Shown here: positions 57,291 through 64,000 of the stretch, in pieces
Layout: every line of letters begins with the position of its first letter
How positions within the stretch are numbered: the first letter of the stretch is position 1
NCBI GenBank assembly: GCA_964035015.1
Contig: CAXIUP010000273.1
Span: 62,001-126,000 of the forward strand
Direction of reading: 5' to 3'
From: Corallium rubrum
Lineage: Eukaryota; Cnidaria; Anthozoa; Scleralcyonacea; Coralliidae
DNA length: 64,000 bases
Notes under the pieces: generated by a model
Told to the model about the DNA's origin: nothing
The model's input: only the letters and a program-made list of their open reading frames with translations
Databases searched by the model: none
Program-made: the position numbers and the translations under genes

Positions 57291-57508
57291 AACACGCCGA
57301 GTCTTTGATGTTAATATGAGTAATATTTGTTCAGGTTAATTCAGAAAAAGCTCAATTTCAATGTTTTAGAGCGGAGATAGTGACCTGATATACAACCACT
57401 AGTGGTTGTATATGTGATACAACCACGTGTGGTTTGTATCAGATATACAACCTCCTTCACGGTCATGATTTCTTTTGTGTTTTCTTCATGAATTATTAAT
57501 GAGTGTTT

Positions 57509-57511
<3 letters not shown>

Positions 57512-57554
<43 letters not shown>
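57512..57554. repeat. (TA)n tract
   Basis: Pure dinucleotide run. Confidence 0.95.
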
Positions 57555-57557
<3 letters not shown>

Positions 57558-57927
57558 CAATCTACAGACACGTGTTTCGCTGTACTACAGCTCATCAGTG
57601 TAGCTTGGAACAATCTGAATGAATTTCATCAATTACTTATACGCATGCGATTGTCGGTGACAACCGCATGTGCGACAGCATCGGTGAAGTACATTCAGGT
57701 GGTGTGAAGTGCGCATGGGCCCAGAGTGCTCAAACTTCCGCAAGGGTAGTGAGCGTTGCATTATCGCTAATAGGTACCCATGGCAACTTCACAGAGTGCT
57801 CAACAACACCGAAGTGAAGGAGCGTACATAGTTCAATCTACAGACACGTGTTTCGCTGTACTACAGCTCATCAGTGTAGCTTGGAATAATCTGAATGAAT
57901 TTCATCAATTACTTATACGCATGCGAT

Positions 57928-57928
<1 letters not shown>
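57555..57928 (+). mobile_element. Segment bounded by ~97-bp direct repeats
   Basis: gttcaatctacagacacgtg ... catcaattacttatacgcat occurs at 57555-57651 and again at 57831-57927. The text tttcgctgtactacagctca resembles terminal regions of Penelope-like elements, which often carry repeated ends. Classification uncertain. Confidence 0.6.

Positions 57929-57930
<2 letters not shown>

Positions 57931-57971
<41 letters not shown>
57931..57971. repeat. (TA)n tract
   Basis: Pure dinucleotide run. Confidence 0.9.
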
Positions 57972-57975
<4 letters not shown>

Positions 57976-58080
57976 GTATAAATTTACAAGTTTATAATGC
58001 AAATCCTCGAATTTCATTGGCTATTGCAGGAGTTTATAATTGGTGATATAAACCTCTGGGATAACCCAATGAAAGACATT
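57970..58080 (+). repeat. Direct repeat flanking an insertion, right copy
   Basis: Near-identical to 57022-57145, both preceded by a (TA)n run. Confidence 0.9.
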
Positions 58081-58129
58081 CTTTTAAAAAAATTGACCAA
58101 TCACAAAATGCGTAGTATAACACGAACAA

Positions 58130-58597
58130 TGATCTTATTATAAATATAAGTGCCCAGCACAAAACACGAATAAAAGCCATGAACACAAGGACATAAAAAA
58201 CATAATATTTAATAATCTAACGTTTCGTTGTTTATGCTACAACATCTTCAGAGATAATGATTACAAGATATTAATTTACAGGATATACAATAAACAGAAT
58301 CCCAATTACATATAGACCAATCAAAATATAAAACTAAAAATACATATTACATTAGTTCTATATTTTTATTTTTTTATTTTTAGTTCTATATTTTGATTGG
58401 TCTATATGTATGTATGTAATTAGAATTCTGTTTATTGTGTATCCTGTAAATTAATATCTTGTAATCATTATCTCTAAAGATGTTGTAGCATAAACAACGA
58501 AACGTTAGATTATTAAATATTATGTTTTTTATGTCCTTTTGTTCATGGCTTTTATTCGTGTTTTGTGCTGGGCACTTATATTTATAATAAGATTACG
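58130..58597. mobile_element. Fold-back element (~470 bp)
   Basis: cttattataaatataagtgc, ccagcacaaaacacgaataa, aaagccatgaacacaaggac mirrored by gtccttttgttcatggcttt, attcgtgttttgtgctgggc and acttatatttataataag. Arms of about 210 bp, including aacgtttcgttgtttatgct. Confidence 0.92.
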
Positions 58598-58984
58598 TAT
58601 CTCTTGCCGACGAACAATGATCATTAGAGCCAGCGGTTGTTCTGTTAAGCAACAATGGCGCCGATATTATAACGGAGTGGGCAAATAAGAGAAGAAATTG
58701 AACATTTAGGCGAAGCAATACGTTCTACAGAAAACAAAAAGGGCTACAAAATGGTTAGAATGGACATTATTAATGGTAAGATCGTTAAATTATTTATCAG
58801 TGTTCGTTTAAAACGAAATAACTGCAAACAAAACACATTTCAAAATTACGCTTGCTGTTGACAAGATTTCGTGATGTAAACTATACGCTAAATTGAATGT
58901 TTCTTCCAATTTCTTGTCATTTTTACAAATCAAATGAGTGGATATATATTGTTTCAATATTGTACATGAAATCCATGCTAAATT

Positions 58985-59269
58985 ATGCAAGAAAAGTTTA
59001 CTTTTCCATCAGTTACTGAACGGGCCACGGAGATGTCCGAAATGACTGTTGAACGTTTGTTGTTGGCAGTTAAAAAATGTATTAAACGAGCCTCAAAGAA
59101 TATGTTATGGTCGAGAATTTATTTAACTTTTGTTGGTAAATTTATACTAAAACAATTAGACAACTCGCCCTCGTTTTCTAGGAGAAAATTGTTAAATATA
59201 TATTTAAGAAATAAAAAACGTGTCGCGTGCGATTATCGAGTTATAATGCACGGGGGGAGATGCGTGTAA
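58985..59269 (+). CDS. Hypothetical reading frame, possible transposon fragment
   Basis: Open for 94 codons. Contains SVTERATEMSEMTVERLLLA, which weakly resembles the helix-turn-helix pattern seen in some transposase N-termini, then basic text (KKCIKRASKNMLWSR, NIYLRNKKR). A possible preceding exon at about 58687-58773 (EEIEHLGEAIRSTENKKGYK, donor gtaagatc) is speculative. No family recognised. Confidence 0.25.
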   Translation: MQEKFTFPSVTERATEMSEMTVERLLLAVKKCIKRASKNMLWSRIYLTFVGKFILKQLDNSPSFSRRKLLNIYLRNKKRVACDYRVIMHGGRCV

Positions 59270-59285
59270 AGCACGAGGCGATAGT

Positions 59286-59483
59286 TGTAGTTAACTTCGT
59301 ACTTTACATCAAGAAAACAACACACACATTTATTCACACATTCACCAAAAATACATAACAGAACACAATAATAAAACAACCGGAAAATGTGCTCTCGAGG
59401 AGCTTGTCACGTGCCTAATTGGCCAATCAAAATACATGTAAACAGGTAGCCCGAGAAGCTACAAAAAACTCAACGTTCCTACA
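59286..59483 (-). repeat. Candidate 3' LTR of the BEL/Pao element
   Basis: On the minus strand it begins tgtaggaacgttgag, directly after the purine-rich gtgggga(g), and ends gaagttaactaca: 198 bp with tg...ca ends and tgtag/ctaca symmetry. It contains aataaa (gtgtgaataaatgtg) as polyadenylation signal. Short for an LTR of this class; the 5' partner lies outside the window, so this is provisional. Confidence 0.6.
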
Positions 59484-59536
59484 CTCCCCACGTTGACACC
59501 AATGGTGATCAACTAAAATGTATTGCATGCATGTGT

Positions 59537-62500
59537 TCAGTTTCCTTTTCTTGAGGTCACTTCTGTGGGGATCAATAGTTGAATGGGTCTTCGTAACATT
59601 GTAGGTTTCTTTGTCTCCTTGGTTACAACTCTAATCTTTGCTGATCTGACTTTGCCGTCCCTGCCAGGCAGTAACTCTTCTATTCTCGCCATTCTCCAAA
59701 GACATCTTGCAGTCCCTTGTTCCTTCATGAACACAATGTCTCCCACGGCTAGCGTCTCTTCTTTGGTTCTGTCCTTGATGGCTTTGGCTTTCTCTAAAAG
59801 GCTGGTGAGGTACTCTTGCGACCAACGGGTGGTGAACTGAGTTAATAATCTTCGGTGGTGCCGCATTCGCCTCGTAAGACTATCATTGGTGCTTTTGATG
59901 TCACTGTACTCTTCATTTGGCGTGGAAGCAATTCTCCTTCCGTAAATAAGATGTGATGGAGACAAGGGATAGGAAATCCCTTCTACATCGTCATATATGT
60001 ATGTCAATGGACGAGCGTTCAACACTCCTTCAATCTCAACCAGCAACGTATGCATCTCATCGAAGGTCAACAGGGCTTTTCCAATTGATCTTTTGAGACA
60101 ATCTTTGGTAAGACGAATAATTCTCTCCCAGAACCCTCCCCACCAGGGAGCCTTCTCGACAATGAAATTCCAGCTCACTCCACGGTTGGCCAGGTGAGCT
60201 TTTACTTGGGGCGAACGACGAATGTTCTCAATTTCCTTGCGACACGATTTGAAGTTCTTTGCGTTGTCGGACATCAGTACTCTGGGGAGTCCCCTTCTGC
60301 TCGTAAAGCGGCGAAACGCTCTTAGGAACTGTTCTGCAGTACATCCGCCAACCAATTCCAAATGAACCGCCCTTGTTGCTGCACATGTCAATAGGCAAAC
60401 ATATACCTTTTCAGTCGCATTGACGTTGGACGGATCCTTCTTTCGCACGTACAAAGGCCCTGCGTAGTCCACACCTGTGTTACTCCATGGAGGTCCTTCA
60501 TCTACTCTCTCCCGTGGCAGTTGAGGAGGCGGCATAACAGCAAATGGTTTTCCTGAATGTCTTGCGCATACGACACATTGTTTGATGAAACGTTTCACAG
60601 ACTCTCTTCCTTTGGGTATCCAGTAATTCTCTCGCAAGCAAGTAAGGGTGCTCTGAACGCCGCTGTGCATCGTCCTGTGATGTGCATCTTTGATCATCAG
60701 TGACGAAAGGTGATGCTTGGCAGGCAAAAGCACGGGATTCTTCGCTGCATAAGCCAGAGAGGAATTTTCTAGTCTTCCCTTGCAACGTAAAACTCGGTTA
60801 TCATCCAAAAAGAGCCCAAACTGTTTAACATAAGCAGGAGGGTTTGAATCGTTGTGAATAACAGCGTTGAGTTCTTTGTCGTAGAACTCTTCTTGAACTG
60901 ACAAAATCCATTGTATTCTTGCATAGTTTATCTCACCAGCGGTTAACTGCTCATCCGCAGCGGTTTCACGTGGATTTCGTTCTGTGCTTTCCAGGTGGAG
61001 CTTCAGCTTGTTCACAAATCTAATCACTGTGGCGGTTACGCGGAGTAGCTTTGTTAAACTGCTGAATGTGTCGACCTTGATTACTCGGCTTACACGTAGT
61101 CTTGGGCTGGTGTCTTGCGTGGCGGCGAAGACATGGGTTACGATAGGCGGTTGCTTGACAACTTCACTTAAAGCAGACTGTTCGGATTCCTTTTCACTGA
61201 TCATAGGAGGCCACTGGGACTCGTCGTGCTTGAGAAACTCGGGACCACTCCACCATAATTCACTTTCAATGAGTTGTTGGACAGTTGTTCCTCTGGAGGG
61301 CAGATCTGCAGGATTTTGACTACCCGGGCAATGTCTCCAAACCTTGGTTGGTGTTAGCTTGTGGATTTCATCGACTCTGTGTGCAACATACTGCTTCCAG
61401 CTCTTCTCGTTTCGGATCCAATACAGGGTTGCGGTTGAATCGGTCCAACAATAAATGACATCGGTTGTCATGACCTTGGTTAGGGCATTCAGCACCGTGT
61501 TCATCAAACGAGCTAGAATAAGAGCACCTAAGAGTTCCAAACGGGGTATTGTTTGAAGCTTTAACGGGGCCACTCTGGACTTGCTGCACATCAACGTAGT
61601 TTCAACATGATCGTTGACGACCCTTCTGATGTAGACGGCTGCTGCGTAAGCTTTCTTGCTGGCGTCGCTGAACCCATGTAGCTCTATCCTTCTCTTCACT
61701 GATGGGAACGAAAAGTAACATCTTGGAATACGAACGTTTTGAAGAACTAGCAACTCGTTGATAAGAGCACTCCACCTCTGTTTCATTTCGCAAGGTAGTT
61801 CATCATCCCAATTTGATTTTTCAGCGCATAATTCTTGGAAGAGGACCTTCACTTTGACAATGAATGGCGACACAAATCCTAACGGATCAAAGACTCTGGC
61901 AGAAAGCTTCAAGATTGAACGCTTCGTTTCAGGTAATGTAGAAACATATTTCTTTAGTTCCTCGAAGTCGTATAGCAACATGTCCGATTGAGTATCCCAA
62001 CTCACACCCAGTATCTTAGCCAGATCTTCTGTGTTGGTTGCAAATGAGCCCACGGAACTCTTTGTATAGGACTGGTCATCTTCGGTTATACCTTGGGTCG
62101 CATCTCGGTCCACAGCAGTTGCTGTTATCTGTGTTCCAAGCTCATTTACCTCAATTAGCTTGCACAGTTCAGCTGAGTTTGAGGTCCACTTGCGAAGGTT
62201 GAATCCTCCACTGGCCATGATGGACTTGCTTGACTGGTACAACTCAAAGGCCTCTGTGACTGTGTCCCCACCTGTTGTCAAATCGTCGACATACAAACTG
62301 TCCTTCAGGGTGTTGACAGCGTCTTGTTGCTCTTGTTGCGAAAGATGATGGAGAATGGTTGCTCCAAGAATTGCTGGGCTTGGTTTTAAACCGAAAACGA
62401 GTCGGCAGAATCGGTACTCGATAAGCTTTGGGTTTTCTTCTGTCATAACATCTTGGAACCACAGGAACCTCAGACAGTCCCTATCGATAGGACTAATTCC

Positions 62501-64000
62501 GATCATGAGGAATGCTTTCTCAATATCAGCAACTAATCCCACTTGATGAATTCTGAATCGCAGAAGGATATCGAAGAGGGATGGTATCAGGTTTGGCCCC
62601 TGCCTTAGACAGCTGTTGATCGAGGTGTGGTCATCCTTTTCATGTGCAGAACCATCGTACACAATCCGAAGCTTGGTTGTAGATTTGTTCTCTCTTATGA
62701 CACCATGATGAGGCATGTAATGGGTCTTTCCACCACTGATTTGTTTAGGGTCAACAATTTCAATCACACCAGCTTCCAACTGCTCCTGGATTATACAATC
62801 ATATTTTACCAGTAATTCCTTGTTTTTCTTCAGGTGTCGTAGCAAGTAATTTGCTCGGTTTACACTGAGTTGATAGTGGTCTGGTAAATTGTCCGCTTTG
62901 GACTTCCAAGGTAACTTCACGTTGTACCGTTCACCGTCATAATGCACATCATCCAAAACACTTTCATACTCGGGTTTTGTTTCTTCATCCCTGTCACGAA
63001 TACCAATGGATTCTGTCTGCCAGAATTTCTCTAACATGCACACCAGGTCGTCGTTGCTGGGTTCTGGTAGTCCGATGTCTGCCTTGTGCAGAATGAGGTG
63101 TGTTGAGGAGCTCTCTCTGCTGTGACTCGATTCACCTGTGTCAATGACACCCGACAATATCCATCCGAGCTTGCTTTCCACTGCCACAGGACCAGAGATT
63201 CCCTTGACGACATTGCCAGTAATGAATTCCCAATAATAATCTGATCCTACCAATAGATCAATGTTGCTGTTAGTTGGGTCATCAAAGTCATCAGCAAGTT
63301 CCAGTCCCTGTAGATGAGGATAACTCCTGACTTCGGTTGTCGATAAAAGGTTGGAACAAATAGTAGGAAACGTCAAGGCCTTGATCATGGTTTCGTCACC
63401 ATTCTTGCTGACACAGAGTTCCACTATGTCACACTTTTGCTTTGAATAATTCTTGCCACCAAAGGTATTTACATGTAATGTTTCAGTTCCATTTCGCTTA
63501 ACACCTAGTTTCGCTTGTAATTCCTGTGTGACATACGAGCGCTGACTTCCCCCATCAAACAGAATTCTTGCTTCTACGACCTTCGATTCATTTCTTCCAC
63601 GCACAAGTGCTCTTGCAGTCTGTAGTACAACATTTGTTTTTGTGCGGGCAACGTTACATGTAGTTGTAGTTGGCGAAACATCTTGTTTAGGCTCAGTTTC
63701 CTGGCTGGTCTTGTTGATAGGTGTTGTTTCCTGGCCTTTGTTGGTAGGTGTTGTTTCCTGGCCTTTGTTGGTAGGTGTTGTTTCCTGGCCTTTGTTGGTA
63801 GGTGTTGTTTCCTGGCCTTTGTTGGTAGGTGTTGTTTCCTGGCCTTTGTTGGTAGGTGTTGTTTCCTGGCCTTTGTTCTTTTGATCCACTCCACATATCG
63901 CTTGATGATGCCTTTTCCCACAGTTCCTACAGCTTCGTGTTTTTGGGCAGTTGTTGGCACGGTGTCCCTTTTTTAGACACACAAAGCAGCGACCTTCTTC
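59537..64000 (-). CDS. BEL/Pao retrotransposon pol polyprotein, 5' partial
   Basis: Open from the window edge to a stop at 59537, about 1487 codons, no frameshift. In order (counting from the Met at 63982): gag-end zinc knuckles (CLKKGHRANNC, CRNCGKRHHQAIC; 2-30), six tandem KGQETTPTN units (37-90), aspartic protease with LFDGGSQRSYV (141-151), reverse transcriptase about 410-610 with SLYVDDL (562-568), Pao A17/RNase H region (VFDPLGFVSPF, HGFSDASKKAY, CWTDSTATLYW), integrase zinc domain HHRTMHSG...CVVC (about 1085), integrase core with GVDYAGP, MSDNAKNFK and WWGGFWERI (D, D and E, about 1150-1255), and a C-terminal domain with VGDIVFMKEQ. The long intact frame suggests a young, possibly active copy. 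Confidence 0.95.
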   Translation of the reverse strand, partial: EEGRCFVCLKKGHRANNCPKTRSCRNCGKRHHQAICGVDQKNKGQETTPTNKGQETTPTNKGQETTPTNKGQETTPTNKGQETTPTNKGQETTPINKTSQETEPKQDVSPTTTTCNVARTKTNVVLQTARALVRGRNESKVVEARILFDGGSQRSYVTQELQAKLGVKRNGTETLHVNTFGGKNYSKQKCDIVELCVSKNGDETMIKALTFPTICSNLLSTTEVRSYPHLQGLELADDFDDPTNSNIDLLVGSDYYWEFITGNVVKGISGPVAVESKLGWILSGVIDTGESSHSRESSSTHLILHKADIGLPEPSNDDLVCMLEKFWQTESIGIRDRDEETKPEYESVLDDVHYDGERYNVKLPWKSKADNLPDHYQLSVNRANYLLRHLKKNKELLVKYDCIIQEQLEAGVIEIVDPKQISGGKTHYMPHHGVIRENKSTTKLRIVYDGSAHEKDDHTSINSCLRQGPNLIPSLFDILLRFRIHQVGLVADIEKAFLMIGISPIDRDCLRFLWFQDVMTEENPKLIEYRFCRLVFGLKPSPAILGATILHHLSQQEQQDAVNTLKDSLYVDDLTTGGDTVTEAFELYQSSKSIMASGGFNLRKWTSNSAELCKLIEVNELGTQITATAVDRDATQGITEDDQSYTKSSVGSFATNTEDLAKILGVSWDTQSDMLLYDFEELKKYVSTLPETKRSILKLSARVFDPLGFVSPFIVKVKVLFQELCAEKSNWDDELPCEMKQRWSALINELLVLQNVRIPRCYFSFPSVKRRIELHGFSDASKKAYAAAVYIRRVVNDHVETTLMCSKSRVAPLKLQTIPRLELLGALILARLMNTVLNALTKVMTTDVIYCWTDSTATLYWIRNEKSWKQYVAHRVDEIHKLTPTKVWRHCPGSQNPADLPSRGTTVQQLIESELWWSGPEFLKHDESQWPPMISEKESEQSALSEVVKQPPIVTHVFAATQDTSPRLRVSRVIKVDTFSSLTKLLRVTATVIRFVNKLKLHLESTERNPRETAADEQLTAGEINYARIQWILSVQEEFYDKELNAVIHNDSNPPAYVKQFGLFLDDNRVLRCKGRLENSSLAYAAKNPVLLPAKHHLSSLMIKDAHHRTMHSGVQSTLTCLRENYWIPKGRESVKRFIKQCVVCARHSGKPFAVMPPPQLPRERVDEGPPWSNTGVDYAGPLYVRKKDPSNVNATEKVYVCLLTCAATRAVHLELVGGCTAEQFLRAFRRFTSRRGLPRVLMSDNAKNFKSCRKEIENIRRSPQVKAHLANRGVSWNFIVEKAPWWGGFWERIIRLTKDCLKRSIGKALLTFDEMHTLLVEIEGVLNARPLTYIYDDVEGISYPLSPSHLIYGRRIASTPNEEYSDIKSTNDSLTRRMRHHRRLLTQFTTRWSQEYLTSLLEKAKAIKDRTKEETLAVGDIVFMKEQGTARCLWRMARIEELLPGRDGKVRSAKIRVVTKETKKPTMLRRPIQLLIPTEVTSRKGN
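63715..63876 (-). repeat. 27-bp coding minisatellite in pol
   Basis: Six tandem units of ggtgttgtttcctggccttt plus gttggta on the plus strand, encoding KGQETTPTN on the minus strand, between the zinc knuckles and the protease. In phase, so the reading frame is kept. Confidence 0.95.

Noticed and set aside
59583..63976. Many short plus- and minus-strand frames over the BEL/Pao pol gene
   Set aside because: They overlap the 4.4-kb intact frame with clear domains and have no features of their own.

Overview
This is animal nuclear DNA, AT-rich and heavily repetitive, with spliced genes, BEL/Pao and Penelope-like retroelements, a 5S-rRNA-derived SINE, fold-back elements and long (TA)n tracts. A 2A peptide encoded just upstream of an NLR-type gene, plus the repeat mix, suggest a marine invertebrate, most likely a cnidarian, though a sponge or a basal deuterostome is possible. 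The species cannot be named from the sequence.

Layout. 1-1.9 kb: an (ACTC)n tract and a frameshifted exon copy of an asparaginase-like gene. 1.9-16.4 kb: a satellite domain. Hairpin-rich 110-bp tandem repeats lead into about 9 kb of a ~123-bp satellite arranged in a ~1.96-kb higher-order repeat. A 4-kb terminal-inverted-repeat transposon, itself carrying a nested element, is inserted in it with a 9-bp target duplication. The domain ends with the 110-bp repeat in the opposite orientation. 16.4-20.5 kb: MITEs and hairpins. 20.7-29.8 kb: a complete five-exon, 326-residue isoaspartyl peptidase/L-asparaginase gene (ASRGL1-like, minus strand), its introns full of repeats. 30.3-34.4 kb: a broken copy of its first exon, split by a TTAA MITE, joined to a decayed BEL/Pao element. 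34.4-48.1 kb: mostly repeats, including a TIR element encoding an OTU-protease-like protein inserted in a Penelope-like relic, an orphan last exon of the asparaginase gene, and a 550-bp (CAAA)n tract.

48.1-55.1 kb is the most interesting locus. An exon encoding a hydrophobic stretch followed by a 2A ribosome-skipping motif (DVEKNPGP) can splice in phase to exons encoding a restriction-endonuclease-like domain, a first STAND-type P-loop NTPase, two related linker modules, a NACHT NTPase and leucine-rich repeats. All inferred introns are phase 1. The architecture recalls bacterial nuclease-STAND antiphage proteins joined to an animal NLR. This copy has three apparent frameshifts and one in-frame stop, so it is either a young pseudogene or contains sequence errors.

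55-59.3 kb holds LINE, SINE and fold-back relics. 59.3-64 kb holds an uninterrupted BEL/Pao pol open reading frame (minus strand) with a candidate 3' LTR, running off the right edge. Exon joins, domain names and element boundaries were read by eye; no database or alignment search was run.
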